DNA from: CAIWHR01 sp963708855 | GTDB taxonomy: Bacteria > Pseudomonadota > Gammaproteobacteria > Burkholderiales > Casimicrobiaceae | Direction of reading: 5' to 3' | Assembly: GCA_963708855.1 (NCBI GenBank) | Contig: CAVPUM010000016.1 | Location: 5,028-69,027, forward strand | DNA length: 64,000 nt | Shown here: positions 35,089 to 43,652 of the stretch, piece by piece | Layout of the letters: each line of letters starts with the position of its first letter | Numbering within the stretch: position 1 is the first letter of the stretch | Made by a program: the position numbers and the translations under genes | Notes under the pieces: model-generated | Databases searched by the model: none | Seen by the model: only the letters and a program-made list of their open reading frames with translations | Told to the model about the DNA's origin: nothing

Positions 35089-36480
35089 TCAGCCGCGCCG
35101 GGTGATCCTCGCGTCGGCAGTCCCGCGCGCGAACTCCAGAGCGACGTCATCGCCGACCGCGAGCTTTGCGCTCGTGTCGACGATGGCGCCGCCGGCGGTC
35201 GTGACGATGGCGTAGCCGCGTTCGAGCACCGCTTGCGGGTTGAGGTGCGCGAGGCTGCGCTCGAGCGCAGCGATTCGCGTCTTCGACCGCTCCTGCCGGG
35301 TCGCCGCCGCGCGCTGCATGGCGTCGTGCAGCGGCGCGACGCGCAGGGTCTGCGCCAGCGGTTGCCGCAGCAGCCATGTCAGCCGAAGGCCGGGTTCTCG
35401 GATCGCGTTGGCCGCCCCCGCGAGCCGGTTGCGATGGGCGCGATAAAGTCGTCCGGCGAGCGTGTCGGCATCGCAACGCTGCCGGGCGAGCCGCGCCGCG
35501 GGGTGAACCAGCCTGCGCGCGAGCGTGTCGAGGCGCTGGATCCGGGTCTCCAGCGCATGCCGGCTCGCACGGCGCCATCGCTCTCCGATTCCGGCGACCG
35601 CGGTCTGCACGGCGTGCCGATCGGGCACGGCGAGCGTGGCCGCGCCTGTGGGCGTCGGCGCGCGCGCGTCGGCCGTGAAGTCGCAGATGGTGAAATCGGT
35701 CTCGTGGCCGACCCCCGAAACGATGGGAATGCCCGACTCGTGCACGGCACGGGCGACGACTTCCTCGTTGAAGGCCCAGAGGTCCTCGATCGATCCACCG
35801 CCCCGTGCGACGATCAGCACGTCGACTTCGGCACGCGCGTTGGCCGTGGCGATCGCCTGCGCGATCTCGGCGGCCGCGCCTTCGCCCTGGACTGCGGCGG
35901 GATAGACGATAACGGGCACCGCGGGCCAGCGCCGCCGCAGCGTCGTCAGGATGTCGCGGAGCGCCGCGGCGCGCACCGACGTCACGATGCCGACGCGCCG
36001 CGGAAAAGACGGCAACGGGAGCTTGCCGTCCGCGGCGAACCAGCCGGCCGCCGCGAGTCGCGCTTTCAGCCGCTCGAATTTCTCGAACAGCGCACCGATC
36101 CCGGCCAGGCGCATGGTCTCGACGTTGAGCTGGAACTCACCGCGCGCTTCGTAGATCGATGCGATGGCGCGTACCTCGACCGCGAGACCGTCCTTCAGCG
36201 CAAAGCCGGCGAACTGGGCTTTCTGCCGGAAGAACACGCAACGCACCTGGGCAGCGCTGTCCTTCAGATTGAAATAGCAATGACCCGAGGCCGCGCGCGT
36301 GAAATTGGAGATCTCGCCGGAAACCCAGACCAGGCCCAGATGCCGTTCGAGGATCAGTCGCGCGGAACTTACGAGTAGCCCGACGGGGATGACCGCGGAC
36401 GGCCCGCCTTGGCTGACGGCAACGCTGGCGGAGGTCGTAGGGTCGAGGTCCGAAGTGTCGGGCACAGGCCGCGATTTCAT
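35089..36480 (-). CDS. xseA: exodeoxyribonuclease VII large subunit
   Basis: Single-strand exonuclease subunit for repair. 463 residues. N-terminal OB domain (GPSAVIPVGLLVSSARLILE, GLVWVSGEISNFTRAASGHCYF), then the catalytic core: FPRRVGIVTSVRAAALRDIL, VDVLIVARGGGSIEDLWAFNEE and GVGHETDFTICDFTADARAPTPTGAA. A coiled-coil region precedes the terminal LERGYAIV. ATG 36480 (MKSRPVPDTSD) is preferred; an in-frame ATG exists at 36516. The small subunit xseB is not in the window. Confidence 0.96.
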   Translation of the reverse strand: MKSRPVPDTSDLDPTTSASVAVSQGGPSAVIPVGLLVSSARLILERHLGLVWVSGEISNFTRAASGHCYFNLKDSAAQVRCVFFRQKAQFAGFALKDGLAVEVRAIASIYEARGEFQLNVETMRLAGIGALFEKFERLKARLAAAGWFAADGKLPLPSFPRRVGIVTSVRAAALRDILTTLRRRWPAVPVIVYPAAVQGEGAAAEIAQAIATANARAEVDVLIVARGGGSIEDLWAFNEEVVARAVHESGIPIVSGVGHETDFTICDFTADARAPTPTGAATLAVPDRHAVQTAVAGIGERWRRASRHALETRIQRLDTLARRLVHPAARLARQRCDADTLAGRLYRAHRNRLAGAANAIREPGLRLTWLLRQPLAQTLRVAPLHDAMQRAAATRQERSKTRIAALERSLAHLNPQAVLERGYAIVTTAGGAIVDTSAKLAVGDDVALEFARGTADARITRRG

Positions 36481-36640
36481 GCGCGAGTTCCCCATATCAG
36501 ATATGACAGGGTGCAACGGGACTTCTATTTGTCCAGGGCAAAATTTGCTCCAGGCCTACAGGGAGGTGCCCCGCAAAAGCGAAGCAGAGCCCGCGCGGCG
36601 GCATCGGCCCGCTCCGGCAGCGGCAAGGCAAGTCAATGAA

Positions 36641-36775
36641 ATGAAATGGAAAAATCTAGGCAGGAAATTGAGCATGGCAGCATTTTCTTCGGCCTGGGCA
36701 CCACTTAGGAGCCGAATTTACAAGATACGCACACTTTTATCCACAGGATTTGTGGACAACCGCATCCCGCAGTGA
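36641..36775 (+). CDS. small open frame of 44 codons, doubtful
   Basis: Starts ATGAAATGG and encodes a basic peptide (MKWKNLGRKLSMAAFSSAW then APLRSRIYKIRTLL). No ribosome site is evident, it overlaps the DnaA-box pair, and it is the tail of a longer accidental open frame. Listed because the composition of the region differs from its neighbours. Confidence 0.15.
   Translation: MKWKNLGRKLSMAAFSSAWAPLRSRIYKIRTLLSTGFVDNRIPQ
36737..36759. promoter_or_regulatory. pair of inverted DnaA-box-like 9-mers
   Basis: TTATCCACA (36737-36745, the consensus DnaA box) and TGTGGACAA (36751-36759, reverse complement TTGTCCACA, one mismatch), 5 bases apart. They could be DnaA regulatory sites in the xseA/glnS divergent region. 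They can also form a 9-bp stem with one mismatch, but no U tract follows. Confidence 0.45.
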
Positions 36776-36872
36776 AACGCAACCGGGCGGAAAGCCTTGT
36801 CTGGCGCGGCTTTCCGGGCACCGGCCCGCCCGCAGGGGGAATACGTCCGATGACGGGCATCTCCCCGCCGGT

Positions 36873-36878
36873 TAGAAT
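36873..36878 (+). promoter_or_regulatory. candidate -10 box of glnS (TAGAAT)
   Basis: GGTTAGAATATC 37 bases before the glnS ATG; the same hexamer precedes aceB and htpX. No convincing -35. Confidence 0.45.
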
Positions 36879-36914
36879 ATCGGAACGAATACCCTTGTTC
36901 ATGAACAAACCACG

Positions 36915-38783
36915 ATGAGTGCTGCACCGCCGCAAAACGGATCGGCCCGCCAGATGGCGGCAGCGGACCCTGGATTGCCGCCGCGAGCGCATGGATCCGG
37001 GGCGGGTGCGCCCGCGTCCAATTTCCTGCGCGCCATCATCGCCGAGGACAATCGATCCGGCAAATACGGCGGACAGGTGGTGACCCGGTTCCCCCCGGAG
37101 CCCAACGGCTACCTCCATTACGGTCACGCGAAGTCGATCATCCTCAACTTCGGCCTTGCCGCCGAGAACGGAGGCCGCTGCAACCTCCGGTTCGACGACA
37201 CCAATCCGGCGAAGGAGGACGTCGAGTTCGAGACGTCGATCGCCGACGCGGTGCGCTGGCTCGGTTTCGACTGGGGCCCGCATCGCTATCACGCGTCCGA
37301 TTACTACGACCAGCTCTACATCTTCGCCGAGTGGTTCATCGAGCACGATCTCGCGTACGTGGAGAGCTCGACGCCCGCCGAGATGCGCGCGCTCCGCGGC
37401 ACGCTGACCGAGGCCGGCAGGCCGAGCGCGTACCGGAGCCGCAGCGTAGCCGAGAACCTCGATCTGTTCCGGCGCATGAGGGCCGGCGAGTTTCCCGACG
37501 GCGCGCATGTGCTGCGGCTCAAGATCGACCTGGGGAGTCCGAACATCAACATGCGCGACCCGGCCATCTACCGGATCCGGCACGCGTCGCATCATCGCAC
37601 CGGCGACAAGTGGTGCATCTACCCGCTCTACGACTACACGCATTGCATCTCGGACGCGCTGGAAGGCATCACGCATTCGATCTGCACGCTCGAGTTCCAG
37701 GACCATCGGCCGCTCTACGACTGGGTTCTGGCGCGGCTCGCCGAGGGCGGGCAGTTGCCGCGGCCGCTGCCCCAGCAGCACGAGTTCGCCCGGCTCAACC
37801 TCACGCACGTGCTGCTGTCGAAACGCAAGCTGATCCAGCTCGTGGCCCAGGGCCATGTCGACGGATGGGACGATCCGCGGATGCCCACCCTCGTCGGGGC
37901 GCGGCGGCGCGGGTTCACGCCGGAGGGGTTCCGGCTGTTCGCCGAGCGCATCGGCGTTTCGAAGTCCGATGCGTGGATCGACATGAGCGTGCTCGAGGAC
38001 TGCATGCGCGAGGACCTGAATGCGCGCGCGCCGCGACGGATGGCGGTGCTCGACCCCGTGCGGCTGGTGATCGACAACTACCCGGAGGGCCGGACGGAGG
38101 AATGCCTCGCGCCGAACCATCCGCAGCGACCGGACTTGGACCGGCGCGCGCTCCCTTTCTCGCGCGAGCTCTGGATCGAGCGCGACGATTACCAGGAGAA
38201 CGCCCCGAAGGGGTATTTTCGCCTTGTCCCCGGCGCCGAGGTGCGATTGCGATTCGCCTATATCGTCCGCTGCGTGGGGGCGCAGAGGGATGCCGCCGGC
38301 AACGTGGTCGTCGTCCACTGCACCTACGACCCGGCGACCCGCTCGGGGACGCCCGGCGCCGACGCGCGCAAGGTCAAGGGCAACATCCACTGGCTTTCGG
38401 CCGAGCACGCCGTTCCGGCCGAGGTGCGCCTCTTCGATCGGCTGTTCGCGGTCCCGTTCCCCGGCGCGCGCAATCCGGCGGGTGCGCCGGTCGACGGTGC
38501 CGCGGCGGCCGCCATCGCCGCGCACGCGGCGGTGGTGGCCGGCGACGATGCCGACGATGAAGCCGCGGAACCGGTCGAGCGCAACTGGCTTTCCGATCTC
38601 AATCCGAGCTCCAAGAGCGTGATCACCGCCTATGTGGAGCCCGCGCTGGCAGGCGTCAGCGCCGGCGAGCAGTTTCAGTTCGAGCGACATGGCTACTTCG
38701 TCGCCGATCTCGAAGACAGCGCGCCGGGCAAGCCGGTGTTCAACCGGACGGTGACGCTTCGGGATTCCCGGGCGCAGAGGTAG
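36915..38783 (+). CDS. glnS: glutaminyl-tRNA synthetase
   Basis: Class I synthetase charging tRNA-Gln. 622 residues. A variable 35-residue N-terminal extension precedes NFLRAIIAEDN. HIGH-type motif FPPEPNGYLHYGHA; RFDDTNPAKEDVEF and DALEGITHSICTLEFQDHRPLYDW are typical GlnRS segments; the KMSKS-type loop is LLSKRKL. The C-terminal beta-barrels contain YQENAPKGYFRLVPGAEVRLR and FQFERHGYFVAD. Intact. A short upstream frame at 36901 ends at once and is not the start. Confidence 0.97.
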   Translation: MSAAPPQNGSARQMAAADPGLPPRAHGSGAGAPASNFLRAIIAEDNRSGKYGGQVVTRFPPEPNGYLHYGHAKSIILNFGLAAENGGRCNLRFDDTNPAKEDVEFETSIADAVRWLGFDWGPHRYHASDYYDQLYIFAEWFIEHDLAYVESSTPAEMRALRGTLTEAGRPSAYRSRSVAENLDLFRRMRAGEFPDGAHVLRLKIDLGSPNINMRDPAIYRIRHASHHRTGDKWCIYPLYDYTHCISDALEGITHSICTLEFQDHRPLYDWVLARLAEGGQLPRPLPQQHEFARLNLTHVLLSKRKLIQLVAQGHVDGWDDPRMPTLVGARRRGFTPEGFRLFAERIGVSKSDAWIDMSVLEDCMREDLNARAPRRMAVLDPVRLVIDNYPEGRTEECLAPNHPQRPDLDRRALPFSRELWIERDDYQENAPKGYFRLVPGAEVRLRFAYIVRCVGAQRDAAGNVVVVHCTYDPATRSGTPGADARKVKGNIHWLSAEHAVPAEVRLFDRLFAVPFPGARNPAGAPVDGAAAAAIAAHAAVVAGDDADDEAAEPVERNWLSDLNPSSKSVITAYVEPALAGVSAGEQFQFERHGYFVADLEDSAPGKPVFNRTVTLRDSRAQR

Positions 38784-38822
38784 GCGCCCGACCGGGGCCT
38801 GTTCGCTGTTCTGCCGACGCGC

Positions 38823-38828
38823 TAGAAT
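38823..38828 (+). promoter_or_regulatory. candidate -10 box of htpX (TAGAAT)
   Basis: GCTAGAATCG 33 bases before the htpX ATG. The -35 region (about 38800) is weak. Confidence 0.4.
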
Positions 38829-38860
38829 CGCGTCCCGGCAAGTTATCTCGAGGTCGACAC

Positions 38861-39733
38861 ATGAAGCGCATCGTACTTTTTCTCGCGACCAACCTCGCCG
38901 TCGTCCTGGTCCTTTCGGTCGTGCTGAAGATGCTCGGCCTCGACCGGGCGATGTATTCGCAGACGGGCATCTCGTACGGCGGACTCCTTGCCTACGCGGC
39001 GGTCGTCGGCTTCACCGGCTCGATAATTTCCCTGCTGATGTCCAAGCAGATGGCCAAATGGTCGACCGGGGCGCACGTGATAGAGCAGCCCGCGAACGAG
39101 CCGGAAGCATGGCTGGTCGAGACGGTGCGCAAGCTCGCGACCACCGCTGGAATCGGCATGCCCGAGGTCGCCATCTACGAGGGCGCGGCCAATGCGTTCG
39201 CCACCGGCGCCTTTCGGAACTCGGCGCTGGTCGCGGTCTCGACGGGGCTCCTGCAGTCGATGAACAAGGAGGAAGTCGAAGCCGTGCTCGCCCACGAGGT
39301 CGCGCACGTCGCCAACGGCGACATGGTGACGCTGACGCTGATCCAGGGAGTCGTCAACACCTTTGTCGTGTTCTTCGCGCGGATCATCGGCACGATCGTC
39401 GACAAGACGGTGTTCCGCACCGAGCGCGGCAGCGGCCCCGGCTACTTCATCACCGTCATCGTCGCGCAGATCGTGCTGGGCATCCTCGCCTCGATGATCG
39501 TCGCCTGGTTCTCGCGGCTGCGCGAGTTCCGCGCCGACGCCGGCTCGGCGAAATATCTGGGCACGCCGTCGCCCATGGTGAATGCGCTGCGGCGCCTGGG
39601 CGGGCTGGAGCCGGGTGAGTTGCCGAAGGCGATGAGCGGCTTCGGCATCACCGACAAAGGCGGCGTGATGGCGCTGTTCTCGACGCACCCGCCGATCGAG
39701 GAGCGCATCGCGGCGTTGGGCCGCCGGGCGTGA
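38861..39733 (+). CDS. htpX: HtpX membrane zinc metalloprotease
   Basis: Inner-membrane M48 protease for quality control of membrane proteins. 290 residues. Two N-terminal helices (about 4-22 and 37-59), the zinc motif HEVAH (His145, Glu146, His149), further hydrophobic segments (about 155-175 and 193-215) and the third zinc ligand region REFRADAGSAKYLG. It ends with FSTHPPIEERIAALGR, the conserved HtpX C-terminus. Intact. Confidence 0.96.
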   Translation: MKRIVLFLATNLAVVLVLSVVLKMLGLDRAMYSQTGISYGGLLAYAAVVGFTGSIISLLMSKQMAKWSTGAHVIEQPANEPEAWLVETVRKLATTAGIGMPEVAIYEGAANAFATGAFRNSALVAVSTGLLQSMNKEEVEAVLAHEVAHVANGDMVTLTLIQGVVNTFVVFFARIIGTIVDKTVFRTERGSGPGYFITVIVAQIVLGILASMIVAWFSRLREFRADAGSAKYLGTPSPMVNALRRLGGLEPGELPKAMSGFGITDKGGVMALFSTHPPIEERIAALGRRA

Positions 39734-39811
39734 TCCGGCACGGTCAATGCAGCAGCAGGCGGGTGCGGGCAGGTCCCCGTCGGACGGGCCTCTGTCGGGA
39801 GCCGCGCTCCC

Positions 39812-39847
39812 AAAGAAAACGGCCGGTGCGCACGCGCCACCGGCCGT
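39812..39847 (-). terminator. rho-independent terminator of the SWIB gene
   Basis: On the minus strand ACGGCCGGTG (39847-39838) and CACCGGCCGT (39828-39819) form a perfect 10-bp stem with a 9-base loop, followed by TTTTCTTT. It lies 25 bases past the SWIB stop. Confidence 0.85.
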
Positions 39848-39872
39848 CAGACCGCGCCTCGGGCGCGGGCAT

Positions 39873-40286
39873 CTATTTCAGATGATTCGAGACGAGCTTC
39901 GTCATTTCGAACATCGACACTTTGCCTTTGCCGCCGAACACGGCCCGAAGCTTCTCGTCCGCATTGATCAGGCGCCGATTGACCGCATCCTGCAGCTTGT
40001 TCTTCTTGATGTAGTCCCAGATCTTCTTGGTCACTTCGGTGCGCGGCATCGGCATTGCGCCGATGACGGCTGCGAGGACCGACGACGGCGTCATCGGCTT
40101 CATGAACGCGGCGTTAGGCTTGCGCTTCGCGGCGGGTTTCTTGGCCGTTGCTTTTTTCGCGGCGGGTTTTTTCACCGTTGCTTTTTTCGCAGCGGGTTTC
40201 TTGGCGGCGGGTTTCTTTGTGGCGGGTTTCTTGGCCGTTGCTTTTTTTGCGGCGGGTTTCTTGGCAGCTTTCTTGGCGGTAGCCAT
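39873..40286 (-). CDS. SWIB/MDM2-domain protein with histone H1-like Lys/Ala/Pro tail
   Basis: 137 residues. Residues 2-57 are repeats of AAKKP, ATAKKP and similar, like the C-terminal tail of histone H1 and bacterial H1-like proteins. Residues 60-136 form a SWIB domain: FMKPMTPSSVLAAVIGA, VTKKIWDYIKKNKLQDAVNRR and FEMTKLVSNHLK. Such proteins occur in many betaproteobacteria and Chlamydia and probably bind DNA. Monocistronic with its own terminator. The tail is encoded by a degenerate DNA repeat, so its length may vary between strains. Confidence 0.9.
   Translation of the reverse strand: MATAKKAAKKPAAKKATAKKPATKKPAAKKPAAKKATVKKPAAKKATAKKPAAKRKPNAAFMKPMTPSSVLAAVIGAMPMPRTEVTKKIWDYIKKNKLQDAVNRRLINADEKLRAVFGGKGKVSMFEMTKLVSNHLK
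40115..40283 (-). repeat. degenerate coding repeat of the SWIB tail
   Basis: On the plus strand, units such as GCGGCGGGTTTCTTGGCCGT and GTTGCTTTTTT recur at intervals of 15-21 bases, encoding the AAKKPA(T)AKK series. It is prone to slippage and copy-number change. Confidence 0.7.
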
Positions 40287-40658
40287 GTTTCTCCTTCCTG
40301 TGGATAGACGCAGAACACAACGCCGAACGCTCTGAAGCGGACCCTCCTGTCAGGGGCAAATCCGCTCCATCGGCGGGAACTATAGCGCAATTCCATGGGA
40401 AGGGAATCCCTTGCTGGCGCTTTTTTCGCAGTGCGTTCACGAACGTTGCGCTGGCGCAAAGCAGCCCTTGCGCTCCGGGTTCGGCGGACCCTGACCCGAA
40501 TGCGGCCGGCGGTGCGGCGCGCCGCAGGTTTCCGGACGCGGCGCGGGTGCCACTTGCGCGGCCGACGCCATGCAGTTGGTGCGCCGGGCAGCTGCACGGC
40601 CTTGAGTCCCGCACGCCGCGGTGCCACACTTGAGCCCGAAGCTCATCCTTGTCCCGAC
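40287..40658. other. divergent region, SWIB gene / binding protein gene
   Basis: 372 bp without a gene. A minus-strand TATAGT (40384-40379) could be the SWIB -10. Two perfect inverted repeats adjoin each other: CGTTC-AC-GAACG (40434-40445) and TTGCGC-TG-GCGCAA (40446-40459), possible operators. Confidence 0.45.
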
Positions 40659-41438
40659 ATGCCTGCCGCGTCGCCCCCCCTCACCACCCCTTCCAGACGG
40701 ACGCGTGTCCTGCTGGCGGCGATCGCCGCCGCAGCCATTGCCGCCATGCCCGCGGAAGCCCTCATGCTCCTCACCGAGGAGAATCCGCCGTTCAGTTTCA
40801 CGGACAAGGGCAAGCTGCAGGGCTCCGCGGCCGAGATCGTGCGTGACATGGCAGCGCGCGCCGGTGTTCCTGCGACGTTCGAAGTGTTGCCGTGGGACAA
40901 GGCCTACGTCCGGGCCCAGGGCCAGAAGGACTCCTGTCTCGTAGCGACGGCGCGGCTCGAGAACCGCGAGCGACTGTTCCTGTGGGTAGGGCCGATCGCG
41001 ACGAACCCGTGGGCCGTGTACGGGAAACCCGATTTTGCGGTGCCGATCCGCAGTGTGAAGGACCTCGCGCCCTACAGGATAGGCACCGTTCTGCGCGACG
41101 CCAAGAACGATTTCCTCCGTGAGAACGCCGTCAATGACCTGCGCGCGGCGCGCGAGGATGCGCAGAACCCGCCGCGCCTTCTGCTGCCGCGCGATCACCC
41201 GGATCACATCGACCTGTGGATCACCGACCTCTACGCCGGCCGCGACGCCGCCAGGACGGCGAAGGTGACGGGCATCAGGGTCGTATTCGTCGCCAACGAG
41301 CAGCCGCTCTATCTGGCCTGCAATCCGCAGACTGACCGGAAGGTCGTGCAAGCGCTGGCCGATGCACTGGAGGGCATGAAGGTCGATGGCGCGCACAAGC
41401 GGATCACCGCCGAGTACGACAAGCGGTTCCCGCGCTGA
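40659..41438 (+). CDS. periplasmic substrate-binding protein, SBP_bac_3-like
   Basis: 259 residues. Tat/Sec-like N-terminus with a hydrophobic signal (RVLLAAIAAAAIAAMPAEA). LMLLTEENPPFSFTDKGKLQGSAAEIVRDM matches the opening of family 3 binding proteins, and VLPWDKAYVRAQGQKDSCLVATARLENRERLFLWVG is typical of the orphan group often called transporter substrate-binding domain proteins. No permease or ATPase nearby. Ligand unknown. Intact; ATG 40659 chosen because it begins the signal peptide. Confidence 0.82.
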   Translation: MPAASPPLTTPSRRTRVLLAAIAAAAIAAMPAEALMLLTEENPPFSFTDKGKLQGSAAEIVRDMAARAGVPATFEVLPWDKAYVRAQGQKDSCLVATARLENRERLFLWVGPIATNPWAVYGKPDFAVPIRSVKDLAPYRIGTVLRDAKNDFLRENAVNDLRAAREDAQNPPRLLLPRDHPDHIDLWITDLYAGRDAARTAKVTGIRVVFVANEQPLYLACNPQTDRKVVQALADALEGMKVDGAHKRITAEYDKRFPR

Positions 41439-41546
41439 CGTGCCGGCCCCGCGAACGGCTCTGGCCGCCCGCTGCGTCGCGGTTGCGCGCTCTGCCTGTC
41501 CGGACGGCGCGTACTGCCGGCGATGCCGTAGCAACAAGGCTGCCAC

Positions 41547-42719
41547 GTGAGCGTCGCCGCGAGCGGCGCCGCGCGCGCCGACTCGCGCGCGCTCGCCATC
41601 CTGATCCTGCTCGGAATCGCCAACCACTCGGTCCTCAGCGGCAGCCGGGTAGTGGTTGCGCTCGACGCGCTGTCGATGGGCGCATCCCCGTTCACCGTCG
41701 GCGTGCTGATATCGCTCTATGCGCTCCTGCCCATGTTCTTGTCCGTCGCGGTGGGCCGGCTCGTCGACCGCGTTGGCGCACGCCGGCCCATGGTGGTCGG
41801 ATCGGTCGTGATCGGCATCGGGGCAACGCTCCCGTTCGCGCTGCCCGGTCTGCCGGCGCTGTTCGGCAGCGCGGTGCTGCTCGGTGTCGGTTTCATGGCA
41901 TTCCAGATCGCGGCACAGAACACGACGGGCCAGCTTGGAGAACCGGCTACGCGGTCGCGCAATTTCAGCCTGCTCGCGCTTGGCTACTCGGTGTCGGGAT
42001 TCATCGGTCCGCTCTCCGCCGGTTTCGCGATCGACCATTTCGGGTTTCGCGCAACATTCGCCGTCTTCGCGCTGATTCCGCTCATCCCGCTCGCGGTGCT
42101 GGCAAGCGGCCGGTTCGTGCTTCCCGGGCCGCACCGGCCGGCCGGCGGCACGCGCTACGCCGGGGTCCTTGCCCTGCTCCGCCATCGGACGCTCCGGCAC
42201 GTGTTCGCGATCAACGCGCTCCTTTCGCTGGGATGGGACCTGCACACGATATTCGTGCCGGTCTATGGGGCGAAGATCGGCCTATCGGCATCCGAGATCG
42301 GCGGCGTGCTGTCGTCGTTCGCTGCGGCGACGTTCGTCGTCCGCTTGTTCATGCCCGTGATCGCCCGCCGCTTGCGCGAGCATCAGGTGCTCGCTGCGGC
42401 GCTGGTCGTCGCGGGCGTGGTGTTCCTCGCCTTTCCGTTCTCGCAGAGCGTGCCTGCGCTGCTTGCGCTGTCGTTCGCGCTCGGGTTGGGCCTCGGCGCC
42501 GGACAGCCCATGGTGTTGTCCCTGCTGCATGCCCACGCGCCGGCCGGGCACGTCGGCGAGGCCGTGGGGGTCAGGATGTCGCTCGTCAACTCGATGGCGT
42601 TCGCGGCGCCGCTTCTGCTCGGGGCCATCGGCGCATCTGTCGGAATCGTGCCGGTGTTCTGGTCGGTAGGCGGGAGCCTTGCCGTCGCCGGCTTTCTCGC
42701 ACGGCGGGAAGGGCGCTGA
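41547..42719 (+). CDS. major facilitator superfamily transporter
   Basis: 390 residues, 12 predicted helices. Starts at GTG 41547. The loop 2-3 motif is GRLVDRVGARRPM, close to the MFS motif A (G-x3-D-R-x-G-R-R/K). The second half begins LRHVFAINALLSLGWDLHTIFVPVYG. No resistance-specific motif can be assigned; probably an efflux permease. 108 bases after the binding-protein gene; cotranscription possible. Confidence 0.88.
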   Translation: MSVAASGAARADSRALAILILLGIANHSVLSGSRVVVALDALSMGASPFTVGVLISLYALLPMFLSVAVGRLVDRVGARRPMVVGSVVIGIGATLPFALPGLPALFGSAVLLGVGFMAFQIAAQNTTGQLGEPATRSRNFSLLALGYSVSGFIGPLSAGFAIDHFGFRATFAVFALIPLIPLAVLASGRFVLPGPHRPAGGTRYAGVLALLRHRTLRHVFAINALLSLGWDLHTIFVPVYGAKIGLSASEIGGVLSSFAAATFVVRLFMPVIARRLREHQVLAAALVVAGVVFLAFPFSQSVPALLALSFALGLGLGAGQPMVLSLLHAHAPAGHVGEAVGVRMSLVNSMAFAAPLLLGAIGASVGIVPVFWSVGGSLAVAGFLARREGR

Positions 42720-42775
42720 CGGATCGCGCCGCGCGGTACGCGGGCACGACCGGAGCGCGCCCCTGTTTCTCCGCG

Positions 42776-43342
42776 CTACGCCCGGCGCTTCAGCCGCTCG
42801 GTGAAGTGCTTGCGGAATTTCGCGACCTTGGGCGCGACCACCGCCGCACAGTAGGGCTGGCGGGGATTGCTCGCGAAGTATTCCTGGTGATAGTCCTCGG
42901 CCTCGTGGAACGGCGCGGCGTCCGCGATCTCGGTCACGATGGGATCCCGCCAAAGACCCGCAGCCGAGAGCTCGGTAACGAGGGACTGCGCGGTCGTGCG
43001 CTGCTCCGGCGACTGGCAGAAGATCACGGAACGGTACTGCGTTCCGATGTCGTTGCCCTGGCGGTCGCGTGTCGTCGGGTCGTGGACCGTGAAGAACACG
43101 GTGAGCAGATCGCGGAATGACAGCACCGAAGGGTCGAAGGCAATGCGCACGACTTCGGCATGGCCGGTCCGGCCGCCGCAGACGCCTTCGTAGGTGGGGT
43201 TCGCGTCGCGGCCGCCCGCGTAGCCGGACTCGACCGACTGCACTCCCGCGAGCTCGTCGAAAACGGCTTCGAGGCACCAGAAGCAGCCGCCCCCGAGAAC
43301 GGCGATTTCCCGGGCAGCAGACGAAGGCGGTGATGCGGTCAT
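42776..43342 (-). CDS. msrA: peptide methionine (S)-S-oxide reductase
   Basis: Repairs oxidised methionine. 188 residues. Catalytic GGGCFWCLEAVF (nucleophile Cys20, with Cys23), SGYAGGRDANPTYEGVCGGRTGHAEVV and YRSVIFCQSPEQ are all MsrA hallmarks, and FHEAEDYHQEYFASNP is the C-terminal active-site segment. ATG 43342 (MTASPPSSAAREIAVLGGG) is chosen; a longer open frame to 43645 is not conserved. Convergent with the MFS gene. Confidence 0.96.
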   Translation of the reverse strand: MTASPPSSAAREIAVLGGGCFWCLEAVFDELAGVQSVESGYAGGRDANPTYEGVCGGRTGHAEVVRIAFDPSVLSFRDLLTVFFTVHDPTTRDRQGNDIGTQYRSVIFCQSPEQRTTAQSLVTELSAAGLWRDPIVTEIADAAPFHEAEDYHQEYFASNPRQPYCAAVVAPKVAKFRKHFTERLKRRA

Positions 43343-43478
43343 GGCAGGCTCCGTGGCGATCGGTTCAATGGCGCCGGGCGCGGTGCGGCAAGCCAAGCTT
43401 ACAACGAACGCCGGCGGGCGCGTCCGGCAATCGCTGCATGGGATAATCGACGTCCGCGCGAGACGAGGAAACGCGATC

Positions 43479-43652
43479 ATGGGCCTGCTCCCACGCGAAG
43501 GGAAGTTCTTCGACCTGTTCAACCAGCACGCGGATCTTGCCGCGGGCGCGGCCGTGGAGTTGCAGGCGCTGCTCGGCGACCTGTCGCAGCTGAAAAGTCG
43601 CAGCGGTGCCATCGAGAGGAACGAAAGACAGGCCGACCGGATCACCCATGAT
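43479..43652 (+). pseudogene. N-terminal remnant of a DUF47 phosphate-transport regulator
   Basis: About 58 codons of a PhoU-like DUF47 protein: MGLLPREGKFFDLFNQHADL, then AAVELQALL and IERNERQADRITHD. Full proteins have about 205 residues. A GATAAT box (43442-43447) upstream suggests the original promoter survives. Homology stops abruptly at about 43652, where pit sequence begins in another frame (+1). In many bacteria DUF47 and pit are adjacent, so one internal deletion can explain the junction. Confidence 0.75.

Larger units (their letters stand above)
36481..36914. other. divergent region xseA/glnS, locally AT-richer
   Basis: 434 bp. The stretch 36620-36760 is clearly lower in GC than its surroundings. 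It holds a 44-codon candidate frame (36641-36775), two inverted DnaA-box-like sites (36737-36759) and a TAGAAT box (36873-36878) for glnS. A 16-base partial palindrome CATATCAGATATGACA lies at 36492-36507, next to the longest xseA start. Confidence 0.5.

Noticed and set aside
36737..36759. The DnaA-box pair as part of oriC
   Set aside because: Neighbouring genes are xseA and glnS; no dnaA, dnaN, gyrB, gidA or parAB is present, and only two boxes are seen.
39812..39847. The SWIB terminator as a bidirectional terminator also serving htpX
   Set aside because: The stem is symmetric, but only the minus strand has a U-rich tail; on the plus strand CAGACCG follows.
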